A stretch of DNA of 64,000 nucleotides from contig JAJPIZ010000006.1 in the NCBI GenBank assembly GCA_021324435.1, forward strand, positions 1 to 64,000, given 5' to 3'. The position numbers and the translations under genes were made by a program. Every line of letters starts with the position of its first letter. Within the stretch, counting starts at the first letter, position 1. The notes beneath the pieces were generated by a model. The model was not told the origin of the DNA, did no database searches, and saw only the letters and a list, made by a program, of their open reading frames with translations. Shown here piece by piece: positions 57,177-64,000 of the stretch. The DNA is from Anaerolineae bacterium. Lineage in GTDB: Bacteria > Chloroflexota > Anaerolineae > Anaerolineales > Villigracilaceae.

Positions 57177-58541
57177 ATGAGACCTGTGTATGCAATCTCA
57201 GGCGGGGTATCGAAGTTTGCAAAGGCAAGACCGGACAAGACATTCCAAGCCATCATCAAGGAAGCGTATGACTATGCCATTGCCGATCTGGGCTTGGACT
57301 TTCCGACCTTCACCCGCATCGTGGACGGATCCGTCGCCTCGTACTTCTCGGATCACTTCGCCCGACAATTGATGGCGGGCATCATGGCTCAGGACTACCT
57401 TGGGCTGTGTCCCAAGCCCAGTCACCGCGTGGAAGGCGGCGGCGCGACGGGCGGCATCTGTTTTCAGGAGGCGTGGAAGAACGTCGCCAGCGGTCACATG
57501 GACGTGTGCGTCGCCTACGGCTTCGAGACCATGTCCCACGTGGAAACCTGGAAGGGGAACGAGTTCATCGCCTTAGCCTCCGACGTGTCGTTCGATTATC
57601 CCGTTGGAGGTTTTTATTCGGGCTACTACGCCATGATGGTGACGCGCCACATGAAGGAATTCGGCACGACGGTCGAGCAGTTGGCGCACGTCAGCGTGAA
57701 GAACTACTGCAATGCCTTCCACAATCCATATGCGCAGAAGAGTCAGCGCATCACGATTCAGGATGTGCGCAATGCGCCGATGGTGGCGTGGCCCCTGACG
57801 CGCCTCGACATCTGCGTCATGTCCGACGGCGCGGCGGCGGTCATTTTGTGTTCCGAGGAAGGTTTGAAAAAACTCGAAGCCGCGGGCGCGAGGATTCCGC
57901 GTCCGCTCGTGAAGGTGACGGGCATCGGGCGCGGCACCGACGCGATGCGCATGGCGGATCGTCCGCACTTCGATTACGACACCTTCATGCGCGATTATGC
58001 CACCGAGCAGGAGAAATCCTCCGACGAAACGCGCAAGTATTACAAGAAACTGTGGGAACACGGCACACGCTACCCCGGCGTCCACTCGTTCCGCGCGGGA
58101 CGCACCGCCGGCAACATGGCGTACAAAATGGCGGGCATCTCCGACCCGCTGCACGAACTCGACTTCGTGGAACTGCACGACGCCTACACTTCCAGCGAAA
58201 TTCAAACCTACGAAGACCTCGGCTTATGCCGCTACGGCGAGGGCGGTCCGTTCGCGGAATCGGGCAAGGCGTTCATGCCGAACATTGATTACGGCTTGAA
58301 ACTGAAAGAGAAACCTGTCTGCCCGGTCAACCCCTCGGGCGGACTCATCGCCTGCGGTCACCCCGTCGGCGCGACGGGACTGATGCAGGGCGTGTTCGCC
58401 ATCTGGCAGCTGCAGGGGACGATCAAAAAACATTTCCGCGACGACCGGCTTCAGGTCCAGAATGCGAAGCGGGGCGCGATCCACAGTCACGCCGGGACGG
58501 GGACGTATGTCACCGTGTCGGTGTTGGAGAGAGAAGGATAG
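57177..58541 (+). CDS. Thiolase-family acetyl-CoA acetyltransferase (SCPx-like)
   Basis: GGGATGGICFQEAWKNVASGHMDVCVAYGFETMSHV...DFVELHDAYTSSEIQTYEDLGL...NPSGGLIACGHPVGATGLMQG. Confidence 0.92.
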   Translation: MRPVYAISGGVSKFAKARPDKTFQAIIKEAYDYAIADLGLDFPTFTRIVDGSVASYFSDHFARQLMAGIMAQDYLGLCPKPSHRVEGGGATGGICFQEAWKNVASGHMDVCVAYGFETMSHVETWKGNEFIALASDVSFDYPVGGFYSGYYAMMVTRHMKEFGTTVEQLAHVSVKNYCNAFHNPYAQKSQRITIQDVRNAPMVAWPLTRLDICVMSDGAAAVILCSEEGLKKLEAAGARIPRPLVKVTGIGRGTDAMRMADRPHFDYDTFMRDYATEQEKSSDETRKYYKKLWEHGTRYPGVHSFRAGRTAGNMAYKMAGISDPLHELDFVELHDAYTSSEIQTYEDLGLCRYGEGGPFAESGKAFMPNIDYGLKLKEKPVCPVNPSGGLIACGHPVGATGLMQGVFAIWQLQGTIKKHFRDDRLQVQNAKRGAIHSHAGTGTYVTVSVLEREG

Positions 58542-58612
58542 GGTGGTCGAGTAGGCGGCGGGTCTCGATACGCCCTTCGGGCTACTCGACCAGCGCCGCC
58601 GTATCAAGACCA
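58542..58612. repeat. Palindromic repeat (GGTCGAGTAGGCGG...GTCTCGATACG family)
   Basis: GGTGGTCGAGTAGGCGGCGGGTCTCGATACGCCCTTCGGGCTACTCGACCAGCGCCGCCGTATCAAGACCAC. Confidence 0.85.
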
Positions 58613-58624
58613 CGGAATGGAGAA

Positions 58625-59188
58625 ATGACCATGACTAAACTACCCACTCAACGCGAAGAAACGTTAGGCGGTTATATCGTTCACGGCATTCCGTTCCCGA
58701 TTGGGACGGACGACGAGGCGATGGAATTCCTGAAGAAGATGACGCCCATTCAAATCGAGCAGGAATACAAGATTACCTACCTGCATTCCTACGGACAGGA
58801 CAGCCCCTGGTTCGCGGCGCTGACGAATAAACGTCTCATCGCTTCGCGCGACCCCCAAAGCGGATACACCTACGCCAACCCGCGCGGACACGACATGTAT
58901 TCGGGAGCGGAGACGAAATGGATTGACATCACGAACGTCCCTGCGAAGGTACATGCGTTTACCGTGTGTTACTTCGGCTCGGAGGAATTCCTGCCCGAAA
59001 CGCCTTTTGTGCTGGCGCTCATCGAGTTCGAGGGCGTGAACACGCTCCTCCTCACCCGCCTGATGGGCGTGGACCCGCAAGCCCCCTCGCTGGATTGGAT
59101 TGGGATGGAGGTCAAGCCGAAGTTTTTGCGCAATTCCAAGTTGAAGCCGACGGATGTGTATTTCGTACCAAAAGAGAGTAGTAAGTAG
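58625..59188 (+). CDS. DUF35/OB-fold-like acyl-CoA-associated protein lacking Zn-ribbon cysteines
   Basis: HAFTVCYFGSEEFLPETPFVLALIEFEGVNTLLLTRLMGVDP...DWIGMEVKPKF; downstream of the thiolase. Confidence 0.65.
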   Translation: MTMTKLPTQREETLGGYIVHGIPFPIGTDDEAMEFLKKMTPIQIEQEYKITYLHSYGQDSPWFAALTNKRLIASRDPQSGYTYANPRGHDMYSGAETKWIDITNVPAKVHAFTVCYFGSEEFLPETPFVLALIEFEGVNTLLLTRLMGVDPQAPSLDWIGMEVKPKFLRNSKLKPTDVYFVPKESSK

Positions 59189-59204
59189 AGAACAGAGAGT
59201 AGTA
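59173..59204. repeat. Short-period repeat AGAGAGTAGTAAGTAGAGAACAGAGAGTAGTAA
   Basis: Same GTAGTAAGTAG unit as 55318-55376 (inverse); overlaps the stop of the OB-fold gene. Confidence 0.6.
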
Positions 59205-59211
59205 ATGAAAA

Positions 59212-59245
59212 TGGACTCGGCGAGTGGCTGAGTCCATTCTTGTTT
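59212..59245 (+). terminator. Rho-independent-type terminator
   Basis: AATGGACTCGGCGAGTGGCTGAGTCCATTCTTGTTTT. Confidence 0.75.
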
Positions 59246-59270
59246 TGCTATAGCGCAAACTTCTCGGCTG

Positions 59271-60176
59271 TTACTTCCTCTCCACCTTCGCTCCCTCCTC
59301 GCTGACCCCCAATTCAAAGACGCGCGTGCTTAATCCTGCCGACTCAAACTCCCGCTTCATCGCGGACCCGATGCCTGAGTCCCGTTTCGACGCGAACGCG
59401 ATCAAACTCGGCCCCGCGCCCGAAAGCGCGGCCGCCGCGCCTGCTTGCTTCGCGGCGTCCATTGCTTCTCTTGCGCCGGGAATCAGCGGCAGGCGATAGG
59501 GTTGATGCAACGTATCGTCCATCACTTTTGCCAGTAAATCCAAATCTCCATCGTGCAACGCCTCGGTCACCAGCACTGCGCGGCTGATGTTGTGGATTGC
59601 ATCTTTCATGGGAACATGTTTTGGTAAGACGGCCCGCGCTTGTTTGGTGGGGAAATGAAAATCAGGCACAACGATCGTTACATGTAGGGACGAGTCGTGA
59701 CTCGTCCCTACAATTTTATGTCCGATGACCTCGCCCTCATTCATCGTCGAAACAACCAATCCGCCCATCAATGCCGGCGCGACGTTATCAGGGTGGCCTT
59801 CGATTTCTGTGGCGAGATTCAAGATTTCATCATTCGATAAAAATGAATCAAGCAACGCGTTTGCCGCAAGCAAACCCGTAATGATCGCCGCGGCGGATGA
59901 TCCCAACCCCGCCCCGAGCGGGATGCGATTCAAACAATGAATTTCCAACGCAGGCATTTGTTTTCCCGCCGCATCATAAACTTTTTGCATCGAACGGACG
60001 ATGAGATTCCTTGGGTTGGGCGCGAGTCTCTCCGCGCCTTCGCCTTCGATGCGCAAAGAAAAAGTATCCGCAGGAGTGAATTCAGTTTCATTCCACAAAT
60101 CCAACGCAAGGCCGAGGGCATCGAACCCCGGGCCGAGGTTGGCGGACGTGGCGGGAACTTTGATCTTGATTTTCAT
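59271..60176 (-). CDS. thrB: Homoserine kinase
   Basis: KVPATSANLGPGFDALGLALDLWNE...RIPLGAGLGSSAAAIITGLLAANALL...AALSGAGPSLIAF. Confidence 0.95.
   Translation of the reverse strand: MKIKIKVPATSANLGPGFDALGLALDLWNETEFTPADTFSLRIEGEGAERLAPNPRNLIVRSMQKVYDAAGKQMPALEIHCLNRIPLGAGLGSSAAAIITGLLAANALLDSFLSNDEILNLATEIEGHPDNVAPALMGGLVVSTMNEGEVIGHKIVGTSHDSSLHVTIVVPDFHFPTKQARAVLPKHVPMKDAIHNISRAVLVTEALHDGDLDLLAKVMDDTLHQPYRLPLIPGAREAMDAAKQAGAAAALSGAGPSLIAFASKRDSGIGSAMKREFESAGLSTRVFELGVSEEGAKVERK
59683..59712. repeat. 30-bp palindrome inside thrB, in frame
   Basis: TGTAGGGACGAGTC-GT-GACTCGTCCCTACA; 14-bp perfect arms, encodes VGTSHDSSLH. Confidence 0.85.
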
Positions 60177-60189
60177 AGCCTGATTAAAT

Positions 60190-60270
60190 CTCTAAACACG
60201 AAGGTCACTAAGGAGCGCAAAGGAAAGCACTTTTTTCTTCTTTGTGTACTTCGTGTCCTTCGTGGTTAAA
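60190..60270. repeat. Palindromic intergenic repeat (CACGAAGG/CGCAAAGG family)
   Basis: CTAAACACGAAGGTCACTAAGGAGCGCAAAGGAAAG ... CTTTGTGTACTTCGTGTCCTTCGTGGTTAAA. Confidence 0.85.
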
Positions 60271-60276
60271 TTTTTT

Positions 60277-61338
60277 TTACCCCAAGATAATCTCTTCCAG
60301 CGCGGCCAGTTTCGGCGGCACAACCCACGGCGCGGACATGCGATCTGTGATGGCCTCCGGGTCTTTCAATCCATGCCCGGTGCAGACCGCCACGATGCGT
60401 TTGCCGCGCGGGTTGAAGGCCATCGCCGCGATTTCCAGCGCCAGCCCGGCCAGTCCCGCCGCGGAGGCAGGCTCCACCCAAATGCCCTCGAGTTCGGCCA
60501 GCATCTTCTGCATGTTGAGAATCTCCTGATCGGTTACAGCGATGATGCGTCCATTGGATTCCTGCGCGGCTTGCAAGGCTTGTTCAGCGCGCGCCGGCCT
60601 GCCGATGCGGATGGCTGTCGCGACTGTTTCCGGGTTTTCAACGGTGTGGCCCAGCACCAGCGGAGCCGCGCCTGCGGCCTGCACGCCCAAAATCTGTGGC
60701 AGACCGGTGGATTTCAATTTATCGTATTGTTTGAATCCAGCCCAATACGCGGTGATGTTGCCCGCGTTTCCAACCGGCAGGCACAACCAATCCGGCGCGG
60801 ACTCGAGCACGTCGCAGATTTCAAACGCGGCGGTCTTTTGTCCTTCGATGCGATACGGGTTGATCGAATTCACCAAACAGATGGGATGTTTGTTCGAGAT
60901 TTCAATCACCATCGTCAAGGCGTCATCAAACGAGCCTTCGATTTGAATCACCTTCGCGCCGTACGCCGCCGCGCCCGCCAGTTTCCCTGCCGCGACTTTG
61001 CCCTGCGGAATCAACACAACCGATTTCATCCCGGCCCGGGCCGCGTAGGCCGCGGCGGAGGCGGCTGTGTTTCCGGTTGAAGCACAGATCACGCTCAACG
61101 CGCTGCGTCCCAGCGCTTCACTCACGGCGGCGGTCATCCCGCGATCTTTGAACGAACCGGTTGGGTTGAGGCCTTCGTATTTGATGAACAACTCAAAGCC
61201 TCCGCCGAGGCGGCGCGCCAAATTGTCAGCGCGAATCAAAGGCGTATTGCCCTCGAGCAGGCTGACGGCGCTTGCGGACGTGTGAGGCGGGAGGTCAAGC
61301 AGTCCTCCATATTTGGAAAGAACACCTTGATAGGTCAT
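60277..61338 (-). CDS. thrC: Threonine synthase
   Basis: LLEGNTPLIRADNLARRLGGGFELFIKYEGLNPTGSFKDRGMTAAVSEAL...ASTGNTAASAAAYAARAG. Confidence 0.94.
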   Translation of the reverse strand: MTYQGVLSKYGGLLDLPPHTSASAVSLLEGNTPLIRADNLARRLGGGFELFIKYEGLNPTGSFKDRGMTAAVSEALGRSALSVICASTGNTAASAAAYAARAGMKSVVLIPQGKVAAGKLAGAAAYGAKVIQIEGSFDDALTMVIEISNKHPICLVNSINPYRIEGQKTAAFEICDVLESAPDWLCLPVGNAGNITAYWAGFKQYDKLKSTGLPQILGVQAAGAAPLVLGHTVENPETVATAIRIGRPARAEQALQAAQESNGRIIAVTDQEILNMQKMLAELEGIWVEPASAAGLAGLALEIAAMAFNPRGKRIVAVCTGHGLKDPEAITDRMSAPWVVPPKLAALEEIILG

Positions 61339-61348
61339 AATAAAAATA

Positions 61349-61372
61349 TGGGACACGATTCATCGTGTCCCA
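61349..61372. terminator. Palindrome TGGGACACGATTCATCGTGTCCCA
   Basis: 11-bp arms between thrC start and upstream ORF stop. Confidence 0.5.
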
Positions 61373-61378
61373 GCCCGA

Positions 61379-61621
61379 TCATCCTTTCAGCGGCGGCGCG
61401 TCTTTATCATAAACGAAGACCTGAATGTCGAGTCCCTCATTGTTGAGAAAATCAATCGCGGGTTGAAACGTCGCATCTTTGATCTTCTGCATGTCGCCCG
61501 CGGGCGACAGCACCGTGATGCGCGCTTCTTCGTCTGACATCTTGACCACTTTCATCTGCGCGGCGGCGCAGGCCGAGCTGATCCTCGCTTGCATGTCTTT
61601 GATCGCGTCGTCTAACATCAT
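61379..61621 (-). CDS. Small hypothetical protein
   Basis: MMLDDAIKDMQARISSACAAAQMKVVKMSDEEARITVLSPAGDMQKIKDATFQPAIDFLNNEGLDIQVFVYDKD. Confidence 0.6.
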   Translation of the reverse strand: MMLDDAIKDMQARISSACAAAQMKVVKMSDEEARITVLSPAGDMQKIKDATFQPAIDFLNNEGLDIQVFVYDKDAPPLKG

Positions 61622-61690
61622 AGTGACTAAATTATAAACGATACAAAAGGACGATTTTGACGCACCTTGCGCCCATGATAAGATTCACTC

Positions 61691-62161
61691 ATGGATTATT
61701 CACAGATCACCGATGACTTATTCATTGGAACCACGCCAGGCCTGCGTGACTTTGACCTTCTGCGCGGACTCGGCGTGCGGCTGGTGATCAACATGCGCTT
61801 CCGGCGCGGACCTTTGCCGGACTCGACCGAACCGAGGCTTTCCTATCTCTGGTTGCGGACGTTCGACAACCCGCTTGCGCCCATCCCGATTCATGTGTTG
61901 ATTCGCGGGGCACATGCCGCGCTCGACGCGATCCGCCGCGATGAAAAAGTGTATGTGCATTGCGCGTACGGACGTCATCGCAGTGTGGCGATGGCCGCTT
62001 CGATCTTGATCGCGCAGGGACGAGAGCCTGCGGCGGCGATGGCGCTGATCAAAGAACGTCGCGCCGTCGCCGACCCGGATGCGTTCTACATCCGCGGGCG
62101 GATTTTGTCGTTTGCGCGTCATTGGTCTGAAAAATCTTTAACCACAGATGAACGCAGATAA
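61691..62161 (+). CDS. Dual-specificity/tyrosine phosphatase-like protein
   Basis: YSQITDDLFIGTTPGLRDFDLLRGLGVRLVINMR...VYVHCAYGRHRSVAMAAS (Cx5R). Confidence 0.9.
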   Translation: MDYSQITDDLFIGTTPGLRDFDLLRGLGVRLVINMRFRRGPLPDSTEPRLSYLWLRTFDNPLAPIPIHVLIRGAHAALDAIRRDEKVYVHCAYGRHRSVAMAASILIAQGREPAAAMALIKERRAVADPDAFYIRGRILSFARHWSEKSLTTDERR

Positions 62162-62276
62162 ATATAAAGTTTTAACGCAAAGGCGCAAGGACGCCGAGAA
62201 TTTTTCGGCTCTTTGCGACTCTGCGTCTTGGCGTTGAGAGAAATTTTGCGTTCATCTGTGTTTATCTGTGGCGAAT
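62137..62276. repeat. Nested palindromic repeats: AACCACAGATGAACGCAGAT outer, AACGCAAAGGCGCAAGGACGC inner
   Basis: Outer arms AACCACAGATGAACGCAGATAAA / TTTTGCGTTCATCTGTGTTTATCTGTGG; inner arms TTTTAACGCAAAGGCGCAAGGACGCCGAGAA / TTTTTCGGCTCTTTGCGACTCTGCGTCTTGGCGTTG. Confidence 0.88.
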
Positions 62277-62281
62277 TTTTA

Positions 62282-64000
62282 TTATCCGCTTGCCAATTTC
62301 GCAATCGTCACCCCCGCGCCGCCTTCGTTTTCATGTGCTTCTTCAAATGATTTCACGTACGGGCTGTCTTTCAACGCGGCGCGCACGGCCTCGCGCATTT
62401 TGCCGGTCCCTTTACCATGCACGATCCGCACGAAGGGCAAACCCGCGGAGTAAGCCCTCTCCAAATATTTATCCAACTCGTTGAGGCCATCTTCCACCAG
62501 TTTGCCGCGCAGGCTGATTTCCATGCCCGGAGACGGTTGACGGTTGACAATTGACGGTTGATAGTTTGATTCGATTTGCGCTTTGCTTTTCGGCTGATCG
62601 CTGAACGCTGATTGCTTTTTCTCCAAATCAGCCAACTTCGCCCTCACGCGCAGACTCCCAATCTGCACCTCCGCCTCGGACTCACTCAAAGCGGTCACGA
62701 TCCCCTCGGACTTGAGCGAAGCAATGAAGACCCTCTCGCCTAACTTTACCGGCTGATTGCTGATCGCTGATCGCTGATCGCTATTTCTCTCAACTGGTGC
62801 TTCCATTCTTTCCTGAAGCGAATCAAGTTTTTCTTCAACGGCCTTGATTACCTGCAACGGTTGGCGCGCCTTCCTCAATTGTTGTTTCAGCGACTCGATG
62901 TTTTGCTTCAAGACTGCGACTTCCAGTTCGCCCTCGGCGCGGGCCTTCGCTAAAACTTCGCGGCGCTCGTCTTCGATCTTTTCGAGTCGCTTTTCGAGTT
63001 CGCGGGTTTTCTCTTCGAGTCTGACACGAGCCTTTTCCAATTTCTCGCCTTCGCGCGAGGTACGATTGCGTTCCTTGCGGATGTCGTCGAGCAGTTTGTC
63101 GGCGCGCAGATCGTCAGGGTTGATTTCGCTTTTTGCCGCGGCGACCAGTTGAGGGTCCAGGCCGAGGCGTTGCGCGATGAGGAGTGCGTTGGATCGTCCG
63201 GGGAGTCCAATTGTCAATTTATAGGTTGGTCGCAGAGTCTGAATGTCAAATTCCAATGAGGCATTGACCACACCTTCGGTCGAATGCGCAAATGTTTTTA
63301 ATTCAGGGTAGTGAGTCGCAATCAGGGATGTGATGCTGCGTTCGAGCAGATGCGCGAGGATGGCGCGTGCCAGCGCCGCGCCTTCCTGCGGATCGGTGCC
63401 TGCGCCGAGTTCATCGAGGATGACCAGTGAATGCGAATCGGCCTGCTTCAAAATGCGGATGATGTTGGTGATGTGACCGCTGAACGTGCTGAGCGATTGC
63501 TCGATGGATTGTTCATCGCCGATATCGGCATACACATCATGGAAGCAGGGCAGTTCTGAGCCGCTTTGCGCGGGGATGTGCAAACCGGATTGTGCCATGA
63601 GCACGAGCAAGCCAACGGTTTTGAGCGATACCGTTTTGCCGCCGGTGTTCGGACCAGTGATAACGACCGCAATCGTGCCGGGCCGCGGATCGAAGTCAAT
63701 GGGCACGACGGTGTTGGGGTCGAGCAGAGGGTGACGGGCGTGGAGAAGACGGATGGTTAATGGAGGATGGTTGATGGTTGATGGTTGATCCATTCTCCAT
63801 TCTCCATGATCCATCTTGTGCAAGATTGGTTCGCTTGCTTTTATTTCTTCCGCGTATTTTGCTTTTGCAAACGCCAGGTCGAGCGCGGCGAGATTTTCGA
63901 TTCCATATTTGAGTTCTGCCGCGTGTGCGCCGACCAGCGCGGAAAGTTCAGCCAGGATGCGGCGCTCTTCATCGCGCTCGGCCAGTTCGAGTTCGCGGAT
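62282..64000 (-). CDS. mutS2: MutS2 (Smr-domain DNA mismatch/recombination protein), N-terminus beyond window
   Basis: Walker A VITGPNTGGKTVSLKTVGLLVLMAQSGLHIPA; ILDELGAGTDPQEGAALARAIL; C-terminal Smr LRGKLVEDGLNELDKYL...IVHGKGTGKMREAV; reading continues open to 64000. Confidence 0.95.
   Translation of the reverse strand: MRELELAERDEERRILAELSALVGAHAAELKYGIENLAALDLAFAKAKYAEEIKASEPILHKMDHGEWRMDQPSTINHPPLTIRLLHARHPLLDPNTVVPIDFDPRPGTIAVVITGPNTGGKTVSLKTVGLLVLMAQSGLHIPAQSGSELPCFHDVYADIGDEQSIEQSLSTFSGHITNIIRILKQADSHSLVILDELGAGTDPQEGAALARAILAHLLERSITSLIATHYPELKTFAHSTEGVVNASLEFDIQTLRPTYKLTIGLPGRSNALLIAQRLGLDPQLVAAAKSEINPDDLRADKLLDDIRKERNRTSREGEKLEKARVRLEEKTRELEKRLEKIEDERREVLAKARAEGELEVAVLKQNIESLKQQLRKARQPLQVIKAVEEKLDSLQERMEAPVERNSDQRSAISNQPVKLGERVFIASLKSEGIVTALSESEAEVQIGSLRVRAKLADLEKKQSAFSDQPKSKAQIESNYQPSIVNRQPSPGMEISLRGKLVEDGLNELDKYLERAYSAGLPFVRIVHGKGTGKMREAVRAALKDSPYVKSFEEAHENEGGAGVTIAKLASG

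Noticed and set aside
57407-58288. Long alternative-frame ORFs (e.g. 57407..58288 +, 60244..61080 +, 33063..33770 +, 2638..3300 -, 1294..2091 -)
   Set aside because: They overlap strongly supported genes in other frames, have Arg/His-rich low-information translations and no recognisable domain; typical of GC-rich codon bias.

Overview
This 64 kb window is gene-dense bacterial chromosome. Gene content and protein style fit a Chloroflexota/Anaerolineae-like organism; that placement is inference only. About 57 coding regions are supported, mostly housekeeping or metabolic. They include a PduO-type cobalamin adenosyltransferase (cut by the left edge), a class III cyclase, a 7TM-HD protein with an apparent frameshift, YbeY, DgkA, an endonuclease IV-like protein, a Ser/Thr kinase/PP2C/DnaJ-VWA/FHA signalling cluster, a PhnD-PhnD-PhnC-PhnE-PhnE transporter, GyrA/ParC, a heterodimeric ABC exporter with MarR, an acyl-CoA carboxylase/CitE/MaoC cluster, thiolase, ThrB, ThrC, and MutS2 (cut by the right edge). 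No rRNA, tRNA or CRISPR array was recognised. The most unusual signals are: (1) two homologous ~125-130 bp attC-like sites bracketing a PIN-like gene in gene-cassette geometry, with no integrase in view; (2) a four-helix-bundle (S23/bAvd-like) ORF bracketed by inverted short-period repeats, with ORF-less relatives nearby; (3) a dense population of many families of short-period palindromic repeats at gene ends, some nested, some supplying stop codons, and several in frame inside MutS2, an acyl-CoA carboxyltransferase and homoserine kinase; (4) a Pycsar-effector-like (DUF5706-type) membrane protein with no adjacent cyclase; (5) a TerY-P-like phospho-signalling cluster. All family calls come from reading translations by eye; no database search was run.
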